A DNA stretch of 64,000 bases, taken from the NCBI RefSeq assembly GCF_004006175.1, contig NZ_CP033219.1, positions 868,001-932,000 of the forward strand. The letters are read 5' to 3'. The notes under the pieces are model-generated. The model did no database searches and was not told the DNA's origin. It saw only the letters and a program-made list of their open reading frames with translations. Below are positions 1-8,413 of the stretch, in pieces. Origin of the DNA: Parasedimentitalea marina (lineage in GTDB: Bacteria; Pseudomonadota; Alphaproteobacteria; Rhodobacterales; Rhodobacteraceae). The stretch's first letter is position 1; each line of letters opens with the position of its first letter. Position numbers and translations under genes: made by a program.

Positions 1-1029
1 CTGGAAAAGCGCCTGGGCGACATCATCGTGGCCTATCGCCGCGACCGGACTCCGGTCTATTGCCGCGACATCGAGGCTGATGGCGCCATGACCGTGCTGC
101 TGAAAGATGCAATGCAGCCGAACCTGGTGCAGACACTGGAAAACAACCCGGCGTTTGTTCACGGTGGCCCATTCGCCAACATCGCACATGGCTGTAACTC
201 GGTTATTGCGACCACAACGGCGCTGAAACTGACCGACTATGTCGTCACCGAGGCTGGCTTTGGTGCTGACTTGGGCGCTGAGAAGTTCATGAACATCAAG
301 TGCCGCAAAGCGGGCCTGGCCCCGTCAGTAGTGGTTCTGGTTGCGACTGTGCGCGCGATGAAAATGAACGGCGGCGTTGCCAAGGCTGATCTGGCCGGCG
401 AAAACATCGAGGCTGTGCAGTCCGGCTGTGCCAACCTGGGTCGTCACATCGAGAACCTGAAATCCTTTGGTGTCCCGGTTGTTGTCGCAATCAACCACTT
501 TGTCACCGATACCGATGCCGAAGTGCAGGCGATCAAGGACTTTGTGGTCTCGCAGGGCTCCGAAGCAATCCTGTCGCGTCACTGGGAACTGGGCTCTGAG
601 GGCTCGGCTGATCTGGCAACGCGCGTCGCCGAGATTGCAGATGCGGATATGGCCAACTTTGCGCCAATCTATCCTGACGACATGCCACTGTTTGAAAAGA
701 TCGAAACCGTCGCCAAGCGCATCTACCGCGCTGACGAAGTTCTGGCAGATGCCAAGATCCGCAAGCAGCTGCATGAGTGGGAAGAGCAGGGCTATGGCAA
801 TCTGCCGGTCTGCATGGCCAAGACGCAGTATTCCTTCTCGACTGATCCGACATTGCGCGGTGCGCCGGTTGGCCATTCAGTGCCAGTACGCGAAGTGCGC
901 CTGTCAGCAGGGGCCGGATTTATCGTCGCAGTTTGCGGTGATATCATGACAATGCCGGGTCTGCCCCGCAATCCAGCGGCAAAAAGCATCCATCTGAATG
1001 AGACCGGTGAAATCCAAGGCTTGTTCTAA
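1..1029 (+). CDS. fhs: Formate--tetrahydrofolate ligase, C-terminal part (5' end outside window)
   Basis: The reading frame is open from the first base, so this is the last 342 residues of a protein whose family is usually about 555 residues. It ligates formate to tetrahydrofolate using ATP, giving 10-formyl-THF in the cytoplasm. Family blocks are visible: [20 protein letters not shown] near the start, [14 protein letters not shown], and [20 protein letters not shown] close to the C-terminus. A chorismate mutase gene and folD follow on the same strand. With FolD it links formate to methylene-THF; a role in oxidising C1 units from methylated compounds is an inference from Roseobacter physiology. 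Confidence 0.96.
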   Translation: MEKRLGDIIVAYRRDRTPVYCRDIEADGAMTVLLKDAMQPNLVQTLENNPAFVHGGPFANIAHGCNSVIATTTALKLTDYVVTEAGFGADLGAEKFMNIKCRKAGLAPSVVVLVATVRAMKMNGGVAKADLAGENIEAVQSGCANLGRHIENLKSFGVPVVVAINHFVTDTDAEVQAIKDFVVSQGSEAILSRHWELGSEGSADLATRVAEIADADMANFAPIYPDDMPLFEKIETVAKRIYRADEVLADAKIRKQLHEWEEQGYGNLPVCMAKTQYSFSTDPTLRGAPVGHSVPVREVRLSAGAGFIVAVCGDIMTMPGLPRNPAAKSIHLNETGEIQGLF

Positions 1030-1046
1030 AGCTGAATATGCGCTTT

Positions 1047-1076
1047 CTGCGGCCCCGGGACACCCCGGGGCCGCAG
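1047..1076 (+). terminator. Perfect 13-bp GC-rich hairpin after fhs
   Basis: CTGCGGCCCCGGG pairs perfectly with CCCGGGGCCGCAG around a four-base ACAC loop. Four Ts follow shortly after (GGAGTTTT), which suits an intrinsic terminator. The 3' arm runs into the AGGAG that serves as ribosome binding site for the next gene, so the hairpin could also lower translation or act as a partial terminator between fhs and the downstream genes. The structure is seen; the role is inferred. Confidence 0.65.
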
Positions 1077-1087
1077 GAGTTTTAGAC

Positions 1088-1393
1088 ATGACCCAATTGA
1101 CACCACCGCAGGATTGCCGGGACATGGACGCGCTAAGGGCTGAAATCGACGCTCTTGATGCGCGTCTTGTTGCGCTTTTGGCGACACGGGCCGATTATAT
1201 CGACCGGGCGATTGCGCTAAAACAAACCAATGGCTGGCCAGCACGGATACCTGAAAGGGTGGAAGACGTGGTCAGTAAGGTTCGTAGCGCTGCCAATGTC
1301 GGGGGATTGGACCCTGAACTGGCAGAAACCCTGTGGCGGCAGTTGATAGATTGGTCGATTGCGCGAGAGGCGCAGGTTATTCGGGAAACGTGA
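1088..1393 (+). CDS. Chorismate mutase family protein (AroQ/PchB-like)
   Basis: A 101-residue, all-helical AroQ-type protein. It has the pattern DALRAEIDALDARLVALLATR, a central Lys in the second helix (ALKQTN) and a PERVEDV segment. The early DC, the IPERV stretch and the closing LIDWSIAREAQV resemble PchB-like proteins, so isochorismate pyruvate-lyase activity cannot be excluded. Chorismate mutase makes prephenate for Phe and Tyr synthesis. The ATG is chosen because AGGAG lies 8 bases upstream; a longer in-frame start inside the fhs tail would cross the hairpin. It sits between two folate C1 genes, which has no obvious metabolic reason. Confidence 0.85.
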   Translation: MTQLTPPQDCRDMDALRAEIDALDARLVALLATRADYIDRAIALKQTNGWPARIPERVEDVVSKVRSAANVGGLDPELAETLWRQLIDWSIAREAQVIRET

Positions 1394-1432
1394 GCGGGTT
1401 TTGACCTCAGCTCGGGGAAAAGGAAGAGATTT

Positions 1433-2332
1433 ATGGCAGCAAGTATCATCGACGGTAAGGCCTTTGCCGCGACTGTGCGCGAAAAAGTGGCTGGTCACGT
1501 TGCCCGTCTGAAGGAAGAAAACGACATCACGCCTGGATTGGCTGTGGTGCTGGTCGGTGAAGACCCGGCGTCCGAGGTCTACGTGGCCGCCAAGCACAAG
1601 AACACGGTAGCGGCTGGTATGGCCTCTTTCGAGCACAAGCTGCCTGCTGATGCGTCCGAAGAGGAACTGTTCGCGCTGATCGACCAACTGAATGCGGACC
1701 CGAAGGTGCATGGTATCCTTTGCCAGTTCCCAGTGCCGGACCACCTGAATGAGCGCCGCGTGGTGGCCCGCATCGACCCGTCCAAGGATGTGGACGGGTT
1801 GAGCGTGGTGAACGCAGGTTTGCTGGCAAGTGGTGAGAAAGGCCTCGTGTCCTGCACCCCTCTGGGGTGCCTGATGCTGTTGCGCGATCAGGTCGGCAAC
1901 ATGTCCGGCAAGAATGCTGTGGTGATTGGACGTTCGAACCTTTTTGGCAAGCCGATGGCCCAACTTCTGCTGCAGGAAAGCTGCACCGTGACCATCGCTC
2001 ATTCGCGTACGCAGGACTTGGCCGCGGTTTGCCGCCGCGCCGACATTCTGGTTGCTGCTGTTGGCCGGGCCGAGATGGTCAAAGGCGATTGGGTGAAGCC
2101 TGGCGCAACGGTAATCGATGTAGGCATCTCTCGCATCCCGCATCCGGAAAAGCCCGGTAAGACAAAACTGCTGGGGGACGTCGACTTTGCTGAGGCTGCC
2201 GAGGTCGCGAGCGCCATCACCCCTGTGCCTGGCGGCGTTGGCCCGATGACCATCGCTTGCCTGCTGGCCAATACCGTGACCGCCTGTTGCCGCGCCAATG
2301 GACTGACTGAACCGGAAGGTTTGACCGCCTGA
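1433..2332 (+). CDS. folD: Bifunctional methylenetetrahydrofolate dehydrogenase/cyclohydrolase
   Basis: A 299-residue cytoplasmic enzyme interconverting 5,10-methylene-THF, methenyl-THF and 10-formyl-THF with NADP. Typical FolD features: the catalytic block [14 protein letters not shown] (Tyr and Lys) near residues 50-62, QFPVPDHL, the cofactor loop [17 protein letters not shown] and the closing signature [16 protein letters not shown]. Length is normal. A purine-rich GGAAAAGGAAGAG precedes the ATG. It probably works with the upstream Fhs and may be co-transcribed with it subject to the hairpin after fhs. Confidence 0.97.
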   Translation: MAASIIDGKAFAATVREKVAGHVARLKEENDITPGLAVVLVGEDPASEVYVAAKHKNTVAAGMASFEHKLPADASEEELFALIDQLNADPKVHGILCQFPVPDHLNERRVVARIDPSKDVDGLSVVNAGLLASGEKGLVSCTPLGCLMLLRDQVGNMSGKNAVVIGRSNLFGKPMAQLLLQESCTVTIAHSRTQDLAAVCRRADILVAAVGRAEMVKGDWVKPGATVIDVGISRIPHPEKPGKTKLLGDVDFAEAAEVASAITPVPGGVGPMTIACLLANTVTACCRANGLTEPEGLTA

Positions 2333-2356
2333 TCCTGCGCTTGGTGCGGCGTTGGA

Positions 2357-2380
2357 TTTGAGTATTTGTGAAAAGATGAA
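2357..2380 (+). repeat. Intergenic repeat, GAGTATTT variant
   Basis: GAGTATTTGTGAAAAGATGAA, split by one base, lies just before the folD terminator hairpin. It resembles the reverse-strand element at 57061-57092 (GAGTATTTTTGAAAAAGTGAA) and, more loosely, the CCCCGGGATATTT...GCCAGATGAAA elements at 21.8, 35.9 and 41.2 kb. No coding function is evident. Confidence 0.5.
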
Positions 2381-2385
2381 ATGCG

Positions 2386-2408
2386 GGCGGTCCGAAAGGG
2401 CCGCCTTT
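2386..2408 (+). terminator. Hairpin terminator between convergent folD and thioesterase genes
   Basis: GGCGGTCC pairs with GGGCCGCC (one T-G wobble) around a GAAA tetraloop and is followed by TTT. Genes converge here, so it may end the folD transcript; the reverse strand lacks a T run. Confidence 0.7.
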
Positions 2409-2421
2409 GGTGTGTTTAGGG

Positions 2422-2838
2422 TCAGATTTGAATTGGGACCATGGTGCCCTGGAGAATGGCGACCAGTGTTTCAGTGCCGTCTGTGATGGCATGGACCTCA
2501 GCGGAGACCACCACCAACCGGCGACCGGGTTTGATGACTTTGCCACTGGCGCGCAGGAGGTCGCCGTTGGCGGGGGCCAGCAGGTTGATTTTGATCTCTG
2601 CGGTCATCACCTCTTGGTCGGCGGGCAGTTTGGTCAGGGCGGAATAGCCCGCGGCGGTGTCGCCGATGGCGAAGGTCAGCGCGGCATGGGCGACACCGTG
2701 CTGCTGGCGGCTGCCGGGCAGGATCGGAGCGGTGATGATGACCTCTCCGTCAGTGATGTGGTCGATTTCGGCGCCGAGGGTCTGCATCATGGATTGGCGG
2801 GCAAAACTGTCGCGAATGCGGGTTTCCATTTCGGTCAT
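2422..2838 (-). CDS. PaaI family hotdog-fold thioesterase
   Basis: A 138-residue single hotdog domain. The segment SRQQHGVAHAALTFAIGDTAAGY matches the PaaI-type active-site region (HGG/A followed by a helix), preceded by a short N-terminal helix and followed by EIKINLLAPANGD and the strand pair VVVSAEVHAITDG. Such proteins hydrolyse acyl-CoA thioesters in the cytoplasm; the substrate cannot be told. CAGGAG lies 6 bases before the ATG. It converges with folD and is followed on its own strand side by the pdeM/helicase pair with no sign of a shared operon. Confidence 0.85.
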   Translation of the reverse strand: MTEMETRIRDSFARQSMMQTLGAEIDHITDGEVIITAPILPGSRQQHGVAHAALTFAIGDTAAGYSALTKLPADQEVMTAEIKINLLAPANGDLLRASGKVIKPGRRLVVVSAEVHAITDGTETLVAILQGTMVPIQI

Positions 2839-2914
2839 CTGAGGCTCCTGTTCCAGTGCGGGCAGTATAGGCCTGATGTGCCTGACAGGGGGAATAACGT
2901 GGCGGCGTTTGGGG

Positions 2915-3565
2915 TTAGCGCGGCATTGGGATCGGGACGGGGTGCGGGCCGGTCAGGATTGCGCGGGCGCGTGGCCCCATTAAGGCGGTGAGGGCGGGAT
3001 CGGTGCTGCGCAGCCCGCCGGTATAGGTGCCATAGGCGGGCAGGATAAGCCTGTGTTCATCGACAAGAAAGGCGGGACGCGAGGTGCTGCGCAGCCGGGC
3101 CTTGGGGTGGTAATGGCCGGAGACCTCGGATTGCGCCTGTGGCTGGGCAATATGACGGAAGGTTAGTGGGCCAATGGTGATGTCGCGATGCTGTTCCCCG
3201 GCCAGATCCAGCGGGGCCGGGTCATGGTTGCCGGATATCCAGATCCAGCGCCGGCCTGTGGTGAGATGGGTGATTGTGTCCTGTTCTGCCTGGGGCAGGG
3301 CCCGGGCGGCGGCATCGTCATCAAAGCTGTCGCCAAGGCAGATGACCGTTGTGGCCTGAGTGTCCCGCAGGTCTGCCGCCAGTCGACCTAGGGTATCGCG
3401 GGTCTCGTAGGGGGGCAGGACCGGGCCACCGCGACGGGCCTGGCGTTCGGACTTGCCCAGATGTAGGTCTGAGATGCACAACAGGTTCTGGTCAGGCCAG
3501 TGCAGCGCGCCGGAGCCAAGCGCCGTCAGTCTTGCACTGGACAGGAAAAAATCAAATCCGCTCAT
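2915..3565 (-). CDS. pdeM: Ligase-associated DNA damage response endonuclease PdeM
   Basis: A 216-residue calcineurin-like metallophosphoesterase. Metal-binding motifs are clear: LCISDLHLG (DxH), ICLGDSFDDD (GD), WISGNHDP (GNHD) and EVSGHYHPKA (GHxH). Family members act with an Lhr-type helicase, an ATP-dependent DNA ligase and an exonuclease in DNA repair. The helicase is directly upstream; ligase and exonuclease genes are not in the window. A TTG start overlapping the helicase stop by four bases is possible (14 residues longer), but Met at this position begins the MSGFDFFL stretch expected at the family's N-terminus. Confidence 0.88.
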   Translation of the reverse strand: MSGFDFFLSSARLTALGSGALHWPDQNLLCISDLHLGKSERQARRGGPVLPPYETRDTLGRLAADLRDTQATTVICLGDSFDDDAAARALPQAEQDTITHLTTGRRWIWISGNHDPAPLDLAGEQHRDITIGPLTFRHIAQPQAQSEVSGHYHPKARLRSTSRPAFLVDEHRLILPAYGTYTGGLRSTDPALTALMGPRARAILTGPHPVPIPMPR

Positions 3566-3603
3566 GGTGTTGAGATTGCCGATCTGGCGGCGGCTGGCAA
3601 GGG

Positions 3604-6039
3604 TCAATCGGGCAGGCTGGACAGACCGGATTTTTGCATCAGATCGGCGGCCTCTTGCTGCAACAGCTTTTCCATCGCGGCACCCTTGATTGGAACTTTG
3701 CCCATTTCGAGTAGCAGCGGGGCGGCAAGCGGGGTGATTGCGGGCAGGTGCCGCAGGTCGATGCGGGGGCCGATGCGGTCAATCATCTCTTCTATGCGGC
3801 CGAAGTCGACCAGCCCGCGCAGGGCCTCGGTGCGGGTGATTTGCAAAAGCAGATGGTCGGGATCATATTTGCGCAGGGTGTCGTAAAGTATGTCCGAGGA
3901 GAAGGTCGCCTGACGACCGCTTTTGCGAGCTGTGGGTGAGTTACGCTCGATCAACCCGGCGATGGTGGCACAGGCGCGAAAGCTGCGCTTCATCACCGCG
4001 TTTTCACCCAGCCAACTGTCCAAACCGTCGCGCAGAGCCGCCAACTCGAACAGCGGAGCTGGATCGTTCACCGTCTTGAGACCCCAGATCATGGTGGCGT
4101 AATCTGTGGCAACAAACCCAAGTGGATCTAGGCCCATTTCCTCCATGCGTTTGGTAAGCAACAACCCGAGTGTCTGCTGGGCGTTGCGTCCGGCAAACCC
4201 ATAGATGCAGAGATGAGGGCGTGATTGATGTGGGAAGCTTTCGATCAACAGGCGGCCTGGCTCGGGCAGCTGCGACACCTGCTGCTGCAGGGTCAGCCAG
4301 GAGGAGGTATGATCCGGCAGGTTGAGCCAGTTACCCTGTTGTAAGAGCGCCAGAATACGCGCGTTGAGCTGGGTGGACGTGGCGAATTTTGTGCCGGTGA
4401 AGGTGGCTATCTTGGGCCTCTTGCCGCTGCGTCGGGTGACCTCAACTGTCATCTCACGCAGACCTTCGTAGCGCACGGTCTGGCCGCCAATCAGGAAGGT
4501 GTCGCCGGGGGTGAGCGAGGCGGCGAAGGCTTCCTCAATCTCGCCCAGGGGTTTGCCACCGCGGCTGCGTTTCAGGCGAACCTTTAGGGTATCACTGTCC
4601 TGAATAGTGCCCAGGTTCATCCGGATACGTTGGCTGGCGCGGGGGTCGCGCAGCTGCCAGCACCCGTCAGGGCGTTGTAACAGGCGTTGCCATTTATCAT
4701 AGGCTTGAAGGGCATAGCCGCCGGTTGCACAAAAACCTAAGCAGGCGTCGAACTCGGGACGGGTCAGAGTGGCGTAGGCGCCAGCCGTTATCATCTCGGC
4801 AAAAAGATCATTGGCCTCAAAGGGGCCAGCGCAGGCGGCGATCAGGATGTGTTGGCACAGCACGTCGCGGGGGCCGGGACCACGGGGCTCGCCGTCCAGA
4901 TCCCCTTGGCGCACGGCTTCAAGCGCGGCGCGGCATTCGAGGACTTCAAACCGGTTGGCAGGCACCAGCAGCGCCTTGGAGGGGGTGTTGTAGCTGTGAT
5001 TGGCGCGGCCGATGCGCTGCACCAGACGTTTGACATTCTTGGGGGCGCCGATCTGGATTACCAGATCAACGTCGCCCCAATCCAACCCCAGATCCAGCGA
5101 GCCAGTGCAGACGATCGCGCACAGATCGCCGCGCACCATTGCCGTTTCAACCCGGTTGCGTTGTTCACGGTCCAATGATCCGTGATGGATGCCGATGGGC
5201 AGGGAGTCGTCATTGGCGAGCCAGAGATTGTGAAAGAAGATCTCGGCCTGGGCGCGGGTGTTGTGAAAGATCAACGTGGTGTTATGCGCCTTGATTTGCT
5301 GCATCACGGCGGGGATTGCATAGGCCGCACCGCCGCCGGCCCAGGGTGGGGCCTCGGTGGTTTGCAGCATCTGGATGTCGGGCGTGGGGCCGGGGTCGGC
5401 CTGCAGGACCTCGCAGGGGTCTGGATGGCGGGCAAGGAACTGCGCGATGGCCTGTGGATCATCCACTGTGGCGGAAAGTCCGACCCGGCGCATATTTGGA
5501 CACAGTGTTTGCAGCCGGGCCAGCGCCAGCATCAGCTGATCGCCGCGTTTGCTTTCGGCCAGGGCGTGGATTTCGTCGACCACCACCCGTTGCAATCCGG
5601 CAAAGGTACGGGCTGCATCCGGGTAGGAGATGAGCAAGGCCAGGCTTTCGGGGGTTGTCAGTAGGATATGAGGCGGATCCGCACGCTGCCGTTTCTTGCG
5701 CGACTGCGGCGTGTCGCCGGTGCGATCATCAATGCGGATCGGTAAACTCATCTCGTCGACAGGGGTGCGCAGGTTACGTTTGATATCCGCCGCCAGCGCC
5801 TTGAGCGGCGAGATATAGAGCGTGTGCAGCCCTTGATGATTGCCGTCGGCCAGTTCAGCAAGGGTTGGCAGGAAACCCGCCATGGTTTTGCCACCACCGG
5901 TGGGGGCGATAAGCAAGGTTGCAGGGTGATCGGCACGGTCCAACATCACCTGCTGATGCGGATGGATTGTCCAGTTCCGTGTGGTGAACCAGTTGAGTAT
6001 CTGCTCGGGAAGATGCAACATGCGCGCAGTTTCAAACAT
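3604..6039 (-). CDS. Ligase-associated DNA damage response DEXH-box helicase (Lhr-like)
   Basis: An 811-residue SF2 helicase. Walker A is APTGGGKT (residues about 45-52), the DEIH box is VVVDEIHALAESKRGDQ, followed by SATV, the helicase C domain with IGAPKNVKRLVQRIGRANH, and the winged-helix and C-terminal region found in the Lhr family. It translocates on DNA using ATP and is the partner of PdeM; stop and a possible upstream pdeM start overlap, so the two are surely co-transcribed. Only 19 bases separate its start from the divergent rraB-like gene, and no good ribosome binding site is visible, so Met7 is an alternative start. Confidence 0.93.
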   Translation of the reverse strand: MFETARMLHLPEQILNWFTTRNWTIHPHQQVMLDRADHPATLLIAPTGGGKTMAGFLPTLAELADGNHQGLHTLYISPLKALAADIKRNLRTPVDEMSLPIRIDDRTGDTPQSRKKRQRADPPHILLTTPESLALLISYPDAARTFAGLQRVVVDEIHALAESKRGDQLMLALARLQTLCPNMRRVGLSATVDDPQAIAQFLARHPDPCEVLQADPGPTPDIQMLQTTEAPPWAGGGAAYAIPAVMQQIKAHNTTLIFHNTRAQAEIFFHNLWLANDDSLPIGIHHGSLDREQRNRVETAMVRGDLCAIVCTGSLDLGLDWGDVDLVIQIGAPKNVKRLVQRIGRANHSYNTPSKALLVPANRFEVLECRAALEAVRQGDLDGEPRGPGPRDVLCQHILIAACAGPFEANDLFAEMITAGAYATLTRPEFDACLGFCATGGYALQAYDKWQRLLQRPDGCWQLRDPRASQRIRMNLGTIQDSDTLKVRLKRSRGGKPLGEIEEAFAASLTPGDTFLIGGQTVRYEGLREMTVEVTRRSGKRPKIATFTGTKFATSTQLNARILALLQQGNWLNLPDHTSSWLTLQQQVSQLPEPGRLLIESFPHQSRPHLCIYGFAGRNAQQTLGLLLTKRMEEMGLDPLGFVATDYATMIWGLKTVNDPAPLFELAALRDGLDSWLGENAVMKRSFRACATIAGLIERNSPTARKSGRQATFSSDILYDTLRKYDPDHLLLQITRTEALRGLVDFGRIEEMIDRIGPRIDLRHLPAITPLAAPLLLEMGKVPIKGAAMEKLLQQEAADLMQKSGLSSLPD

Positions 6040-6058
6040 TTAAGTCGAGACATTCAAC

Positions 6059-6400
6059 ATGGAACATGATTTTGAAAAACAACGATCTGAATCAATTTGG
6101 GTTTTAGAGGAATTGGAATCTAAGCAGGGCCTACCAGCAATCGCGGATTTTGACTTCTATCTGGTGCCCGCGTCAGACCTGAGTGATCCAGAAAAAGCGG
6201 TTTCAGAATTGAAGGCGGAGGGCTATGCCGCTGCATTCGATGAGGAAACCAAGGATATATGGATTCCGATTTATGCATTGACTGTGGCAATCGACGCCAT
6301 ATGGCTCCACGAGGAGCTGATCACTAAAATCGGATTGGCATCTGGGTATCGCCCGGATGGATGGGGTTTTACTGATGCAAGCAAGATGAACGAGGCCTGA
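6059..6400 (+). CDS. RraB family protein (ribonuclease E regulator-like)
   Basis: A 113-residue acidic protein matching the RraB/DUF695-type fold: an N-terminal helix (WVLEELESK), DFDFYLVPASDLSDPEKAVSEL, the strand region GYAAAFDEETKDIWIPIYAL and a closing helix ending YRPDGWGF, comparable to the DGWG of RraB. RraB binds RNase E and modulates mRNA decay in E. coli; whether the role holds here is unknown. It is divergent from the DEXH helicase with almost no intergenic space, so the promoters overlap. Confidence 0.75.
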   Translation: MEHDFEKQRSESIWVLEELESKQGLPAIADFDFYLVPASDLSDPEKAVSELKAEGYAAAFDEETKDIWIPIYALTVAIDAIWLHEELITKIGLASGYRPDGWGFTDASKMNEA

Positions 6401-6426
6401 GAAAAGTTTTCCAAGGCTTCAGTTCA

Positions 6427-7734
6427 TTATTTGACAATCACCTCGTCCTTGACGAACATATTGGCCCAGGCGCGGTCGATCAGGTCGGGGGACATCTGAT
6501 AGGGGATGCCCTCAAATTCGCAGATGGCGATCATCTGGTCGATCAGGAACACCGGCTGATAGTTGGCGTAGATATTGTCGATGGTCGGGTATTTGTTTTT
6601 CAGCAAGTGGACCAAGGTTGCTTCGTCCAGCGCCATGCCTTTCTTGCGGGCCACCAGGGCAAAGATCTTCAGGAAGTTTTCCTGGCTTGGGCCGTCAATT
6701 TTGATCTTGAAGAAGATCCGGCGCAGGGCGGCGGTGTCGAAGATCTCGTTTGGGTGAAAGTTGGTGGAAAAAATAACCAGAGTGTCAAAAGGCACTTCGA
6801 ATTTTTCACCTGACTGCAGCGCCAGGATGTCTTTGCTTTCCTCGAGCGGCACGATCCAGCGGTTGATCAGCGATTGCGGCGATTCAGCCTGACGGCCAAG
6901 GTCATCAACGATGAAAATACCACCGGTCGATTTCAGCTGCAGCGGCGCCTGATAGGTGCGGGCAGTGGGGTTATAGACCAGATCCAGCATCGATAGCGAT
7001 AGTTCGCCGCCGGTGACCACAGTGGGGCGCTGACAGCAGACATAACGGCTGTCAAAACGGCGTGAGCGGCGTAGCGCATTTGGATCATCCTGCTCTTGTT
7101 CCACCTCGGTATGAACGATGGGGTCATAGACGGTGATCACCTGACCGGCGTATTCAATCGCAAAAGGCACATAGACCTGATCGCCCAGTGCGTCGCGAAT
7201 ACCGTTTGAGATTGAGGACTTACCGTTGCCGGGAGGGCCATACATCAGGATAGAACGTCCCGCGCTGACGGCTGGTCCAAGGTGGTCAAGCAGGCTGCTT
7301 GGCAGCACCAGATGGCCCATTGCATTGGTCAACTGGTCGCGGGTGACCTGGATATTGCGGATCGACTGGCGTTTCACCTGCTCGCGGTAGACATCTAGCG
7401 GCACTGGCATGGCACCAAAGTATTCCGACTGGTTCAGGGCGTCCAAGGCGCGGGCCTTGCCTGCATCTGTCAACTGATAGCCCATCTCATTGCCGCTGTT
7501 GGCATTCAACGTACCAGTGGCTTCCAGCAGTTTTTGTTCGCGGGCCGCGTCAACCAGCTCTTGGGTGACAGAGATCGGTAGGCAGATCGCTGCCGCGATT
7601 TCGGTGACCATATTGACGGTTTTGCGAAAGATGGTTTTCAGCAGGATGTCGCGCATCATCACCGCCGGCAACTTCATTTGCTCCACCCCTTTTGGGGCAG
7701 GGGGGGCCATCACGTGAGAGGTCTGCATGTTCAT
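6427..7734 (-). CDS. AAA+ ATPase at the end of the Tad locus
   Basis: A 435-residue protein with a winged-helix-like N-terminal part (about 20-100), then one AAA+ module: Walker A GPPGNGKSS (166-174), Walker B GIFIVDDLGR (272-281), sensor 1 FSTN (322-325) and an arginine-containing segment DTAALRRIFFKI. Unlike CpaF it has no secretion-ATPase boxes, so it is not the pilus motor. It lies last in the minus-strand Tad block, 163 bases after cpaA, so it may have its own promoter. Function unknown; a regulatory or remodelling role connected with the pilus is only an inference from position. Confidence 0.8.
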   Translation of the reverse strand: MNMQTSHVMAPPAPKGVEQMKLPAVMMRDILLKTIFRKTVNMVTEIAAAICLPISVTQELVDAAREQKLLEATGTLNANSGNEMGYQLTDAGKARALDALNQSEYFGAMPVPLDVYREQVKRQSIRNIQVTRDQLTNAMGHLVLPSSLLDHLGPAVSAGRSILMYGPPGNGKSSISNGIRDALGDQVYVPFAIEYAGQVITVYDPIVHTEVEQEQDDPNALRRSRRFDSRYVCCQRPTVVTGGELSLSMLDLVYNPTARTYQAPLQLKSTGGIFIVDDLGRQAESPQSLINRWIVPLEESKDILALQSGEKFEVPFDTLVIFSTNFHPNEIFDTAALRRIFFKIKIDGPSQENFLKIFALVARKKGMALDEATLVHLLKNKYPTIDNIYANYQPVFLIDQMIAICEFEGIPYQMSPDLIDRAWANMFVKDEVIVK

Positions 7735-7897
7735 GGGTAAAGAGCCTGTTGCTGGTCGCTGTGTCGATGCTGACCCATCCAGATTGGACGGGCGCGGTTA
7801 CGGAACAGTTTATTCAGCAGTGTGGCAATAGCGGGGCAAAGCTGCAGCAATTCGGCGGTTGTTGCGGCTGCATAGGTTTAAGGTGCCCCTCAAAAAG

Positions 7898-8410
7898 TCA
7901 GCCGGTCGGTCCCAAGGTCGCGCCAAGAATCAGATAGATTGCCAGTGTTCCGCCTAAGCACAGCCCCATGGGGAACTTTTTCCCGACGTTCCAGCTTTGC
8001 CACTCCGGAGCTAGTTTGCGAAGGGGGGTGTGTTTGGCAATGCGGTGGGTGGCAAAACCGGCCAAAAGATTTGCAGCAAAAATCAGCATAATTAGCCGTA
8101 AATCGCCAAAGGCAACCAATGGTGCAGCGGCCCCGGCAAACTTGGCATCGCCGGCGCCGACCAATCCGCCGCTATAGAACAGGAACCCCAGGCCGATACC
8201 GACGGGCAGGTGTAGCAATTGCCAACCGTAGTCGGTCCATGACATCAGAAAAGGGCCGACGACGATGAATATCACCGCAGTCAGATCCACTGCCCAATTG
8301 GGAATTCTCATTCCACGTAAATCGGTTAGCATGATGGCATAGCAGATCGGCAAGACAAATGGCAGGAACCACAGCGCTACATGTGCCGGAATTACCGGGA
8401 GTGCCAACAT
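7898..8410 (-). CDS. cpaA: Prepilin peptidase CpaA/TadV (A24 family)
   Basis: A 170-residue polytopic membrane aspartic protease that cleaves the leader of Flp prepilins. The two catalytic aspartates are recognisable in MLTDLRGMRIPNW and in the GxGD motif GLVGAGDAKFAG. It lacks the N-terminal methylase domain of PilD, as usual for CpaA/TadV. It starts 3 bases after the upstream TPR lipoprotein gene, with AAGG about ten bases before the ATG, so it belongs to the operon. Likely substrates are the two prepilins at the operon start. Confidence 0.92.
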   Translation of the reverse strand: MLALPVIPAHVALWFLPFVLPICYAIMLTDLRGMRIPNWAVDLTAVIFIVVGPFLMSWTDYGWQLLHLPVGIGLGFLFYSGGLVGAGDAKFAGAAAPLVAFGDLRLIMLIFAANLLAGFATHRIAKHTPLRKLAPEWQSWNVGKKFPMGLCLGGTLAIYLILGATLGPTG

Positions 8411-8413
8411 GTG

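Noticed and set aside
1217..2143. A 308-residue minus-strand open frame opposite folD
   Set aside because: Antisense shadow; FolD signatures occupy the same bases on the plus strand.
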